NCBI GenBank assembly: GCA_903822175.1
Contig: CAIJOB010000033.1
Span: 1-58,302 of the forward strand
Direction: 5' to 3'
From: an uncultured Alphaproteobacteria bacterium
GTDB lineage: Bacteria; Pseudomonadota; Alphaproteobacteria; Caulobacterales; Caulobacteraceae
Length of the DNA: 58,302 bases
Shown: positions 1 to 9,041 of the stretch, piece by piece
How the letters are laid out: every line of letters begins with the position of its first letter
Position numbering within the stretch: the stretch's first letter is position 1
Notes under the pieces: model-generated
Database searches by the model: none
Told to the model about the DNA's origin: nothing
The model's input: the letters and a program-made list of their open reading frames with translations, nothing else
Position numbers and translations under genes: made by a program

Positions 1-140
1 CGGCCAGCGACCTGCGCCTCTACGGCTACCGCCGGGCGCTGGACCGCGCCGGCATCGAGTTCGAGCCGAAATATGTGCGGCAGGGCCACTTCGATTTCGC
101 CTCGGGCGAGGCCGCCGCCGACCGCCTTCTCGACCTGCCG
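1..140 (+). pseudogene. LacI-family repressor fragment
   Basis: The reading frame entering at the window edge encodes about 46 residues, including GYRRALDRAGIEFEP, then a GHFDFASGEAAADRLL-like stretch. This is the part of the LacI/PurR effector-binding domain that comes just before the usual PTAIFAxND segment. That segment is absent. After LLDLP (near position 140) the frame runs directly into a hydrophobic helix of an unrelated membrane cyclase. The HTH and the rest of the repressor lie before the window or are lost. I read it as the remains of a repressor fused to the next gene by deletion or insertion; an assembly join is the alternative. Confidence 0.7.
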
Positions 141-3114
141 CTGTATGGGCTGGCCACCGTCCTCTTGCTCTGCCTGCTCTGCGCGCCACTGTTCGTCGAT
201 ACGGTGGACCACGCGGCGCCCAAGGCGGTGGCCGGCGTCGTCGATCTGAGCCATCGCGGCCCGCTGAACACCCCCATCGAACTCAGCGGCCAGTGGGCGC
301 TGGTCTGGCGCAGCGGCGCGCCGGGGCCGGCGGCCACGTCGCGCAGCCTGTCCATCGTCCCCGGCAGTTGGGCCGATCGCCAACCGGGCAAGGACGCCAA
401 GGCGACGGGCCTGCCGAGCCTGGGCGCGGGCAGCTACCGCCTGACACTCAAAGGTCTGCGGCCGGGCCGCTACATCCTCTATGTGCCGACCATCCACGCC
501 GCCTCGCGGGTCTCCGCCAACGGCCACGTGCTGTCGGAGATGGGCGTCGCGGGGACCAGCGACGCGGCGACCCAGTCGACGGTGCGGTCGCACGACGTGG
601 TGATCGACACCGACGGCGGCCCGCTGGACATCGCGCTGGACGTCTCGGCCTATCACGAGCTCTCGAGCGGCATCGATTCAGCGCCCCTGTTCGCGCTGGC
701 CCCGCCGATGAGCCGCTGGATCACCCTGCACTGGCTGCGCAGCCTGCTGCTGATCACCTCCAGCCTGATCCTCGGCTGCTACGGCCTGGTGGTCTTCCTG
801 TTCCGGCGCCGGGAACTCGGCTGGCTCTACTTCTCCATCGCCTGCTTCGCCCTGGCCCCGGTGCTGTCGGTGTTCGCGCACGACAACCTGATGCTCGTGC
901 TGCTGCCCGACCTGCCGCTGATCACCATGCGGCTGTGGGAGTACCTCACCGTCTGCGTCGCGCTCTGGGGCGTCATCGCCTACACGAGCCAGCTATTCCC
1001 CGACGAGAACCCGCGCCTGCTCTACTGGGGCGTCCAGGGGATCGTGATCTTCGACTTCGCCGCCTATGTGGCCTCGGCCATGATCGGCGGGACCATGGGC
1101 CTGTCGGAGGTGTCGCACTGGTCGCTGTGGGTGCGGATCGGTGGCCTGGTCTATGTGCTGGGGACCGTGCTCGCCGCGACCCTCCGGCGGCGCGACGGCG
1201 CGGCCGTCTACCTTGTCGGCATGACCTTCTTCTTCTCGGGCATGATGTACACCGACCTGACGGTGAACGGCTTTGTGCCGCGCATGGGGGTCAGCCTCGA
1301 CCTGATGCCGCTGGGCATGCTGGTCATGCTGTTCTGCCAGCTGGTGATCATGGCCGAGCGCTGGGCCTTCGCCATCGGCACGGCAGAGGCGACCAGCGAC
1401 GAGCTGCGCCAGCTGCTCGATGTCAATGTCGCCATCGCCAGCGAGATTCACCTGGAGGCGCTGCTGCGCCGCATCGTGCAGGTGACCTCGCAGATCATCC
1501 GCGCCGACCGCAGCTCGCTGTTCCTCTACGACGAAAAGACCGACGAGCTCTGGTCGATGGTCGCCGAGGGCGTCGAGAGCAAGGAGATCCGCTTTCCCTC
1601 CAGCGCGGGCCTGGCCGGCGACAGCTTCACCCGCCAGGCGCCGATCAACGTCACCGACGCCTATTCCGACACCCGCTTCAACCAGCAGGTCGACCGCGAC
1701 ACCGGCTACAAGACCCGCGCCGTCCTGACCGCGCCGGTCACCAGCCGCGATGGCCGCAGGCTCGGCGTCATGCAGGCCTTCAACCGGCTGGACGGCGAGC
1801 CCTTCAGCGAGACCGATGTGGCGCGGCTGACCGCCTTCGGCGGCCCAGGCCGCCGTCGCCATCGAGAACGCCACGCTCTTCGCCGAGGTGGCCACCGAGC
1901 GGAACTACAACGAGAGCATCCTGCGCTCGATGTCGAGCGGGGTGGTGACGCTGGACCGCGAGCAACAGTTCGCCAAGCTGAACGCCGCCGCCTGCGCGAT
2001 CCTCGGCGTCGAGCTGGAGGCGGCGGGCGATCCCGAGACCCAGCGGCGGCTGGCGGAATACAATCCCTGGCTCGTGCCGGAGATTGGCGACGTCGCCAGA
2101 AACGGCCGCCCCAAGAGCCTGTTCGACGCCGACCTCAAGACCTTCTCCGGCGCCACCATCTCGGCCAACATCTCCATCGTCCCGCTGATGACCGACGAAG
2201 GTCAGGCGGGCCTGCTGATCATCATCGACGACATCACCGAGGGTAAGCGCGTGCAGAGCGCCATGCGCCGCTTCATGACCCAGAAGGTGGTCGACCAGAT
2301 CATGGGTCGCGAGGACGAATTGCTGTTCGGCGCGGCCTGCGAAGCCAGCGTGCTGTTCGCCGACATCCGCAACTTCACCACCCTCGCCGAGAAGCTGAAC
2401 CCGCGCGACACCGTCGACATGCTCAACGACATTTTCACCGAGCTCTTCGAGGCGGTGGCGGCCAACGACGGGGTGCTCGACAAGTTCATCGGCGACGCGA
2501 TCATGGCCGTCTACGGCGCGCCGCTGACCTCAGAGCGCGACACCGCCAACTCCGTCGACAGCGCGGTGACCATGATCGGCATGATCGCCGGCATCAACGA
2601 CAAGGCCCGCGCGCGCGGCCTGCCGGAGATCCGGCTGGGCGTCGGCATCGCCAGCGGCGAAGTGGTGGCCGGCGCGATCGGCTCGCCCAAGCGCATGGAT
2701 TACACGGTGATCGGCGACCCGGTGAACCTGGCCTCGCGGCTGGAGGGGATCACCAAGCTCTACAAGGTCGGCATCGTGGTCTGCGAGGACACCGCCAAGG
2801 CGGTCATGGGCGAACAGCCGCTGCGCGAACTCGACACCATCCGCGTGCGCGGCCGAACCCGGCCGGCGCGGATCTTCCAGGTGATGACGCCGGCCGAAGT
2901 GCTGCCGGACGCGGCGCTGGCCGCCTACGCCAAGGGCCTCGCTGCGCTAACGGCCGGCGACTGGAGTGAGGCGATCGCCGGCTTCGAGGCCTGCCTGATC
3001 CTGGCCCCGCATGACGGGCCGTCTGGCGTGATGCTGGAGCGCGCCCACATCCTGGCGCAAGCCCCGCCGACCGAGGGATGGGACGGTGTCTGGGATCCGG
3101 CGAAGGCGGCCTGA
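75..3114 (+). pseudogene. 7TMR-DISM / GAF / PAS / class III adenylate cyclase, frameshifted
   Basis: This encodes a membrane-bound nucleotide cyclase. In order it has an N-terminal helix near 141-200, a 7TMR-DISM-like extracellular domain (to about 690), seven hydrophobic helices (about 720-1380), a GAF domain (about 1430-1870), a PAS-like segment (about 1910-2240) and a class III cyclase domain (about 2340-2900) with the metal-site motifs FADIRNFT and FIGDAIMAVYG and the signature MDYTVIGDPVN. A TPR-like tail follows. The frame breaks at 1842-1843, where one extra G turns the expected GAF ending (FGAQAAVAIENATLFAEV) into FGGPGRRRH. The downstream frame runs open from 1888 to the TGA at 3112. 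The first usable start (GTG, 75) lies inside the LacI-like fragment, so the native start is missing. It is a pseudogene unless the extra G is a sequencing error. Confidence 0.75.
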
Positions 3115-3190
3115 CGCCCAACTGACCCAACGTCACTGGACAAGCTTCCGGACCGGGGCGACGGTGCGCGCCGTTCTGGGAGGAGCACAG

Positions 3191-4099
3191 ATGAAACTCG
3201 CCGTCCGTTCGCTGTTGGCCGCAGCCCTGATCTCGGCGAGCGCATCCGCCGCGCTGGCCCAGACGCCCGCCACGCCGCCCGCGGCCTCGGCCCCGCGGCC
3301 GCCGCTGGTGGTGAAGCCGGTGAAGCCCGGCCTGTTCATGATCGTCGGGGCCGGCGGCAACACCACCGTGCGGGTCACCGACGACGGCATCGTCCTGGTG
3401 GACTCCAAGAACCCCGGCCAGCCGATCTATGACGAGATCGTCGCCGACGTGCACACCATCAGCCCCAAGCCGATCAAGTACCTGGTCGACACCCACATCC
3501 ACGCCGACCACACCGGCAACAACGGTCGCTTCGAAGCCGCCGGCGTGAAGGTCGTCGGCCAGCAGAACATCCCGACCGAACTCGCCAAGTTCGTGCCGCC
3601 GGCCAACAACCCGACGCTGCAGGCGCCCGCCGCGCCCAACGTCACCTACGACAAGACCTATGAGATCAAGCTCGGCGGCAAGACCGTGAAGCTGAACCAC
3701 TTCGCCAACGGCCACACCAACGGCGACACCGTCGTCTACTTCCCCGGCCTCAAGGTGGTCTCCATGGGCGACGAGCTGGTGGCCGTGACGCCCAACTGCG
3801 ACTACGGCGGCGGCGGCTCGATCACCGGCTGGCTGAGCTCGCTCGACCAGACCCTGAAACTCGACTGGGACATGGCCATCCCCGGCCATGGCGACAATCC
3901 GCTGACCAAGGCCGACATGAAGGCCTTCCGCGACAAGTGGGCGACCTTCCTCGACCGCGCCAAGGCGGCGGTGAAGGCCGGCGCGACGAAGGACAGGCTG
4001 GTCGCAGCCATCAAGACGGACGACCTCTGGACCTTCAACCCCAACGCCTGGACCGGTGCGCGGCTGGACGGTCTCTACGCCGAGGCCGGCGGGAAATAG
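3191..4099 (+). CDS. Exported metallo-beta-lactamase fold hydrolase
   Basis: A 302-residue MBL-fold protein with a Sec signal peptide (residues 1-23, ending ALAQ) and a proline/alanine-rich linker. The zinc motif is THIHADHTGN (H102, H104, D106, H107). Further ligand motifs are GHTNGDTVVYFP, SMGDELV and IPGHGD. The start is the ATG after GGAGGAGCACAG; the longer open frame upstream has no signal peptide. Its TAG stop overlaps the GTG start of the hydratase gene, so the two are probably translationally coupled. The fold covers beta-lactamases, lactonases and other hydrolases, and the substrate cannot be read from sequence. Coupling to a keto-acid hydratase and an SDR suggests a catabolic ester or lactone hydrolase rather than resistance. 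Confidence 0.88.
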   Translation: MKLAVRSLLAAALISASASAALAQTPATPPAASAPRPPLVVKPVKPGLFMIVGAGGNTTVRVTDDGIVLVDSKNPGQPIYDEIVADVHTISPKPIKYLVDTHIHADHTGNNGRFEAAGVKVVGQQNIPTELAKFVPPANNPTLQAPAAPNVTYDKTYEIKLGGKTVKLNHFANGHTNGDTVVYFPGLKVVSMGDELVAVTPNCDYGGGGSITGWLSSLDQTLKLDWDMAIPGHGDNPLTKADMKAFRDKWATFLDRAKAAVKAGATKDRLVAAIKTDDLWTFNPNAWTGARLDGLYAEAGGK

Positions 4100-4878
4100 T
4101 GAGCGAGCGCGCCGACAGCCTCGCGCGCGAGCTGGCCGAACGGCACGCGCGGCGCGAGGTCTTCACCAGCATCTTCGATGAGGGCGAGGCGGCGGACGTG
4201 CCCCTCGCCTATCAGATCCAGGAGCGCTTCGTCGCGGGCCTGGGCGGGACAGCGGTCGGCTACAAGGTCGGGCTGACCACGCAGCGCATGCAGCAGATGT
4301 GCGGCGTGAACGAGCCGATCTCCGGCGTCGTGCTGGCCGCGCGTGTGCTCCGCTCACCGGCCACGGTGAAGACCGCCGACTACGTGCGGCTGGGCCTGGA
4401 GAGCGAGATGGCGGTGCGGATCGCGCCCGGCGCCGGCCGGACGGGCGCGGAACTGCAGGACCTGCCGCTGCATCACCTGATCGACCAGGTCTGCGCCGCC
4501 TTCGAACTCGTCGAGGACAGCGGCGCCGACTACAAGCAGCTCTCCGCCGCCTCCATCGTCGCCGACAACAGCTGGAACGCCGGCCTGGTGCTGGGCCCGC
4601 CGATCCCGGTCGGCGGCCTGGCTCACCTGCGCGGCCGCAAGGGCGTGCTGAGCCTGAGCGGCGAGGTCGTGAACCAGGGCATGAGCGACGAGGTGCTGGG
4701 CGATCCGCTGAACGCCGTCCATTGGCTGGCCTCGCACTTGCGCCGACGCGGCGGTGCGCTCAAGCCCGGCCAGTGGGTCAGCACCGGCGCCATCGTCCCC
4801 ACCCGCTTCGTCCAGCCGGGCGAGGCCTACCATTTCGAGATCGACGGCCTGCCGCCGGTCGAACTGCAGGTGAGCTGA
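4099..4878 (+). CDS. 2-keto-4-pentenoate hydratase family protein (MhpD/FAH-like)
   Basis: A 259-residue cytoplasmic enzyme of the 2-oxopent-4-enoate hydratase / 4-oxalocrotonate decarboxylase group. Family signatures are GYKVGLTTQRMQQMCGV, the metal-binding LESEMAV (E101, E103), FELVEDS and IVADNSWNAGLVLG. These enzymes hydrate dienols formed after meta-cleavage of aromatic rings. The start is GTG at 4099, overlapping the preceding TAG; the stop TGA overlaps the ATG of the SDR gene (TGATG). This tight coupling puts it in one operon with the metallo-beta-lactamase and SDR. No ring-cleavage dioxygenase is in the window, so the full pathway is not visible here. Confidence 0.88.
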   Translation: MSERADSLARELAERHARREVFTSIFDEGEAADVPLAYQIQERFVAGLGGTAVGYKVGLTTQRMQQMCGVNEPISGVVLAARVLRSPATVKTADYVRLGLESEMAVRIAPGAGRTGAELQDLPLHHLIDQVCAAFELVEDSGADYKQLSAASIVADNSWNAGLVLGPPIPVGGLAHLRGRKGVLSLSGEVVNQGMSDEVLGDPLNAVHWLASHLRRRGGALKPGQWVSTGAIVPTRFVQPGEAYHFEIDGLPPVELQVS

Positions 4879-5657
4879 TGGACCTCGGCATCAAGGGGCG
4901 CAGCGCCATCGTCTGCGGGTCCAGCAAGGGGTTGGGCCTCGCCTGCGCCACGGCGCTCGCCGACGCGGGCGTCGAGGTCCTGCTGAACGGCCGCTCGCCG
5001 GAGCCCCTGGCCGCCGCCGCGAAGACGCTCTCCGACCGGATCGGCTGGCCGGTGGCCTCGGTCGCCGCTGACGTCACGACGGAAGCTGGCCGCGCCGCTC
5101 TGCTGGCCGCCTGCCCCGAGCCCGACATCCTGATCAACAACGCCGCCGGTCCTGCGCCTGGCTTGTTCGAGGACTGGGGCGAGGACGAATGGCACGCCGC
5201 GCTGCAGGCCAACATGGTCGCGCCGCTGCAGCTGATCCGCGCCACCATCCCGGCCATGCGCCGCCGCGGCTGGGGCCGCATTCTCAACATCACCTCGTCG
5301 GCGGTGAAGTCGCCGGTGGCGATGCTGGGCCTGTCGACCGGCGCACGCCTGGGCCTGACCGGCGCGGTCGCCAGCCTCGCCCGCGAGGCGGCCTGCGATG
5401 GGGTGACCATCAACAACCTGTTGCCCGGCTACTTCGACACCGACCGGCTGGCCGGCGTGTTCGCCGCTCAGGCCAGGCGCCAGAACGTCTCGCCCGACGA
5501 ACTCCGGGCCCGCGCCGAGGCCGGCAATCCCACGCGCCGCGTCGGGCGCCCGGAGGAGTTCGGCGCGGCCTGCGCCTTTCTGGCCAGCACGCACGCCGGC
5601 TTCATCAACGGCCAGAACCTGCTGATGGACGGCGGCGCCTTTCCCGGAGTCTTCTAA
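4878..5657 (+). CDS. SDR-fold protein lacking the YxxxK catalytic pair
   Basis: A 259-residue short-chain dehydrogenase/reductase-fold protein. The cofactor loop is GSSKGLG (G14, G18, G20), with NNAAGPAPG and a C-terminal VGRPEEFGAACAFLAS / GQNLLMDGG. The catalytic region reads NITSSAVKSPVAMLGLSTGAR: the serines are present, but the usual Tyr-x-x-x-Lys is replaced. This matches the atypical beta-ketoacyl-reductase-like SDR subgroup, whose chemistry is poorly defined. The ATG overlaps the hydratase stop, making it third in the coupled trio. It converges on a TetR gene 27 bp away, a candidate local regulator. Confidence 0.85.
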   Translation: MDLGIKGRSAIVCGSSKGLGLACATALADAGVEVLLNGRSPEPLAAAAKTLSDRIGWPVASVAADVTTEAGRAALLAACPEPDILINNAAGPAPGLFEDWGEDEWHAALQANMVAPLQLIRATIPAMRRRGWGRILNITSSAVKSPVAMLGLSTGARLGLTGAVASLAREAACDGVTINNLLPGYFDTDRLAGVFAAQARRQNVSPDELRARAEAGNPTRRVGRPEEFGAACAFLASTHAGFINGQNLLMDGGAFPGVF

Positions 5658-5684
5658 GAAAGGGGGCGTCTTCTAGGCGCGCGG

Positions 5685-6356
5685 CTAGGCTTTCTGGGTC
5701 GGGGTCGGCGCGCCCAGCAGCCGCAACAGCATGAGCGCCAGCTCGGTGTGCAGCTGCGGATCCTCCAGCTCGAACGGTCCCGGGCCGTGCTGCATGATGG
5801 TGATGATCTGGCCGTGCATGGTGCGGATCGCCAGGTGGGCTCGCTTCTCCAGCCCCGGCTCATTCAGCGTCACCCCGCGCTTGCGCAGGAGATCGATGAT
5901 CCGCGCCGCCTCCAGCACCTCGATCTGCCGCATCAGCGGCCAGACCGCGTGCCCGCGCAGGCTGAGTTCGAAGAGCGCGCGGTAGTAGCCCTCGATCCCC
6001 CTCATGGTCCGCGCGGTGTTCCGCACCAGGCGGGTGAACACCTCGAACACCGGGTCGGTCAGGCAGGCGGGGTCGTCGAAGAAGCGGGCGATATTGTGCT
6101 CGGCGTGGGCCGCCATGTCGGTCTGCAGGGAGAGGAAGAACGCCTCCTTGTCCTGGAAGCGCCGGTAGAAGCTGCCCACCGAGCAGCCCGCCCGCTTGGC
6201 GATATCGGCCACGTGCGCCTGGCCGAAGCCCTTTTCCGCGAACACCCGCTCGCCGGCCTTCAGCAGCCGGTCCCGCTGTTGCCGGCTGCGCTCCTGGTAG
6301 GCCGGTTTGGCCCACTCAGAATCCGCGGCCGCCGTCTGCGGGGTCCCACCCTTCAT
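5685..6356 (-). CDS. TetR-family transcriptional regulator
   Basis: A 223-residue repressor. The N-terminal HTH reads RDRLLKAGERVFAEKGF followed by VADIAKRAGCSVGSFYRRF, the typical TetR DNA-recognition helix. The C-terminal ligand domain is divergent, so the inducer is unknown. The ATG at 6356 is preceded by GGGAGC at good spacing; a GTG at 6371 is possible. It lies between the convergent SDR trio and the TonB receptor gene, which is on the same strand 155 bp upstream, so either could be its target. Confidence 0.88.
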   Translation of the reverse strand: MKGGTPQTAAADSEWAKPAYQERSRQQRDRLLKAGERVFAEKGFGQAHVADIAKRAGCSVGSFYRRFQDKEAFFLSLQTDMAAHAEHNIARFFDDPACLTDPVFEVFTRLVRNTARTMRGIEGYYRALFELSLRGHAVWPLMRQIEVLEAARIIDLLRKRGVTLNEPGLEKRAHLAIRTMHGQIITIMQHGPGPFELEDPQLHTELALMLLRLLGAPTPTQKA

Positions 6357-6510
6357 CCCATCAGCTCCCACACGTCCGCGCCCGCCAGGGAACGCGACAT
6401 CGGCGCCCTGGCGTCAAGCGTCGATCGGCGGAACGGACTCAAACAGCGTTCTGCGAGCATCTTATCGGGCCGCCTCCTGAGGTCCATGCCTGCGCAATGC
6501 GCGGGCCGGC

Positions 6511-8856
6511 TCAATGGCGGACGGTGAGTTCGATGCCGTAGGTGCGCGGCGCGCCGTACCAGCCGAAGAAGCCGCCGGCCGCCGCCGCGCCGCCGGCGCT
6601 GATCAGGCCCCCGAGCGGCTGGGCGGCGGTGGCCACATAGTAGGCCTTGTCGCCGAGGTTCTTGCCGTAGACCGAGACCTTCCAATCGCCAGACGCCGGG
6701 CCGACACCGATGCGAAGGTTGGTGAGCGTGTAGGCGCCCTGGACCGAGCGCGGGTCCAGCGTCGCGTCCTCGAACTGCTTGGCCTGCCAGGTCACGCTGC
6801 CGTTGACGAAGCCATTGAGCCCGGTCGATCCCAGGGGCAGCTCGTAGTTGCCCGCCAGGCTGCCCGACGAGGCCGGATTGTAGGCGGGGCGCAGGCCCGT
6901 GTAGTTGCAGGTGCCCGGCTTCACGCCGTTCGCCACCGCGCCCGCGTAGCATTGGGCCGACGAATAGCTGGTGAACTTGGCGTCGTTGACCTGGCCGTTG
7001 GCGGTGATCGTCAGGTGCTCAATCGGCGCCCACTGGACGTCGACTTCCAGGCCGTCGATGCGGCGGTTGCCGGCGTTGCCGACCACGAAGCCGATGCCGG
7101 TGAGCGGGTTGAGAGTGGAGTCCTGGAAGTTGTCCAGGGTCATCCGGAAGACGTCGGCGTTCAGCAGCACCTTGCGGTCGAACAGCGTCGACTTCAGCCC
7201 GACCTCATAGGTCTTCGAGGTCTCCGGCGCGAAGGCGAGCGGCGTGCCGGCGGCGGTCTGGCGGGCGTTGAAGCCGCCGTCCTTGAAGCCCGTGGCGGCG
7301 ATGGCATAGGCCATGACGCCCTTCGTCAGGTCGTACTGCGCCCCGGCCGACCAGGTCAGCTTCTGGTCGTTGCGGCTCAGGTCCTGCTCGGGGTTGATCG
7401 GGAAGGCCGCCTTGAAGGCCGCCGACACGCCGGGATTGTCGGCGCTGGCGGTCGCGGCGTCCTTGTCATCGTTCGAATAGCGCAGGCCGCCGATGACCCG
7501 CAGCGCATCGGTCAGGTGCAGCGTCGCCTGGCCGAAGATCGCCTCGCTCTTGGTGGTCTGATTGTAGAAGAACAGAGTGTTGTCGCCGGGCGTGATCGTA
7601 CCCGCCGCCCCGAACAGCCGGTTCGCACCGACGTGCGCGGTGAGGCCGTTCTTGTAGGACATGGTCTCGTGGAACAGATAGACGCCCGCCAGATATTCCA
7701 GCTTCTGGCCCAGCGGTGAGGCGATCCGGAATTCCTGGCTGAGGTTCTCCTCGCGCAGCGGCTGCGGCCCTGTGCCGACATCGATCGGCAGGCCGTCGGC
7801 CGACAGCACCTTGATGTTGTCGTAGTAGCCGTTGAAGGCGGTGATGCTGGTGAAGGTGTGGCCGCCCGGCAGCTTGACGTCGATCTGGCCCGACGCCCCG
7901 TAGAGGTCGGTGGCGTCATCGCCCTTGGTCTCGTCATCGACGGTGAAGTCGAGGCTGGTGGTCTTGATGAAGGGGTGGCCCGCCGCGATCATCGCGGCCA
8001 GGAAGCCCGGGGTGGCGATGCCGCCTGGGCCCAGCGGGTTGATCGGTTCACCGGTGCAGCAGTGCGCCTGCAGGTGCGAATAGTAGCCGATCAGATTGAC
8101 CGTGACGGTGTCGCTTGGCGTCCACTTGGCGCGGCCGCGCACGCCTTCCTGCTTGCCGTCGTTGGTGCGCGAACCGTCGAACAGGTCCTTCTCGTAGCCG
8201 TCGTGTGAATTGATCCAGGCGGTCAGGCGCCCGTCCAGATTTTCGGCGATCGCGCCGCCGACATAGCCCTGCACATGGTACTCGTCGAAGTTGCCGGTCC
8301 CGACCGTGACCCCAAACTCCGGCGTGGCCTGCGGGTCGCGGGTGACGATGTTGATCGCGCCCACCGGGGTGTTGCGGCCGTAGAGCGTGCCCTGCGGCCC
8401 GCGCAGCACTTCCACCGAGGCGATGTCCTGGATGTTGGACTGGATGGGGCCGGCGGCCGGCATGTAGACGCCGTCCAGGAAGATGCCGACGCTGGGCTCG
8501 ATACCCGGATTGGTGCCGGACGAGCCGATGCCGCGCACCAGGATGGTGGTGTTGCGGTTGTTGTTGGACGACGAGAGCTGCACGCTGGGGAGCAGGCGGG
8601 CCACATCGGAGAAATTGGCGATGCCCGCGCGCTGCAGGTCCGCGCCGCTCAGCGCCGAGACCGACATCGGGATATCCTGCAGGTCCTCAGAGCGCTTCGC
8701 CGCGGTGACGATCAGGGTCTCGACCTCGGCGACATTGGCGGCGGCCTCGGCGGTGGCGGCAGGCTTCACCTGCGCCAGCGCGAGCCCCGGCGCCGCGGCC
8801 AGGGTCAGGAGCGAAGCGCCCAGCAGCAGGCTGCGGACGTTGGCGGACGTGGTCAT
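6511..8856 (-). CDS. TonB-dependent outer-membrane receptor
   Basis: A 781-residue TonB-dependent receptor. It has a signal peptide (residues 1-29, ending ALAQ), a TonB-box-like ETLIVTAAKR near 47-55, a plug domain with IPMSVSALSGADLQ, the LVRGIGSSGTNPGIEPSVG motif and VLRGPQGTLYGRN, and a long barrel with the terminal beta strand ELTVRH. This subfamily takes up scarce ligands such as oligosaccharides or aromatics in Sphingomonadales and Caulobacterales. The ATG at 8856 has a strong AGGGGGAA site. It lies downstream of the DUF3604 lipoprotein gene on the same strand (185 bp gap), so the two probably serve the same substrate. No FecI/FecR pair is adjacent. Confidence 0.93.
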   Translation of the reverse strand: MTTSANVRSLLLGASLLTLAAAPGLALAQVKPAATAEAAANVAEVETLIVTAAKRSEDLQDIPMSVSALSGADLQRAGIANFSDVARLLPSVQLSSSNNNRNTTILVRGIGSSGTNPGIEPSVGIFLDGVYMPAAGPIQSNIQDIASVEVLRGPQGTLYGRNTPVGAINIVTRDPQATPEFGVTVGTGNFDEYHVQGYVGGAIAENLDGRLTAWINSHDGYEKDLFDGSRTNDGKQEGVRGRAKWTPSDTVTVNLIGYYSHLQAHCCTGEPINPLGPGGIATPGFLAAMIAAGHPFIKTTSLDFTVDDETKGDDATDLYGASGQIDVKLPGGHTFTSITAFNGYYDNIKVLSADGLPIDVGTGPQPLREENLSQEFRIASPLGQKLEYLAGVYLFHETMSYKNGLTAHVGANRLFGAAGTITPGDNTLFFYNQTTKSEAIFGQATLHLTDALRVIGGLRYSNDDKDAATASADNPGVSAAFKAAFPINPEQDLSRNDQKLTWSAGAQYDLTKGVMAYAIAATGFKDGGFNARQTAAGTPLAFAPETSKTYEVGLKSTLFDRKVLLNADVFRMTLDNFQDSTLNPLTGIGFVVGNAGNRRIDGLEVDVQWAPIEHLTITANGQVNDAKFTSYSSAQCYAGAVANGVKPGTCNYTGLRPAYNPASSGSLAGNYELPLGSTGLNGFVNGSVTWQAKQFEDATLDPRSVQGAYTLTNLRIGVGPASGDWKVSVYGKNLGDKAYYVATAAQPLGGLISAGGAAAAGGFFGWYGAPRTYGIELTVRH

Positions 8857-9041
8857 GGTTTCCCCCTGAAATCGTTCGTGAATGTGCGCGATGAACCGGC
8901 GGCCGTTGGCCTTCGGATCGTCCTCCCGAATCCGCTCGTCTAGACGCGAACGTGAATTCCGCTTCAGCATCTGTACGCGGACTTACGCTGTCAACCGGAA
9001 CCGCAACTCATATTTTGGACTGTGGCGTGAAAGCCTCGGCG

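Noticed and set aside
3191..4099. Antibiotic-resistance beta-lactamase
   Set aside because: The fold and zinc motif are shared by many hydrolases, and operon partners are catabolic; sequence alone does not support a resistance call.
5657..5695. Bidirectional terminator between the SDR and TetR genes (AGAAAG/CTTTCT)
   Set aside because: The arms are only 6 bp with a 27-nt loop and no T run, too weak to call.
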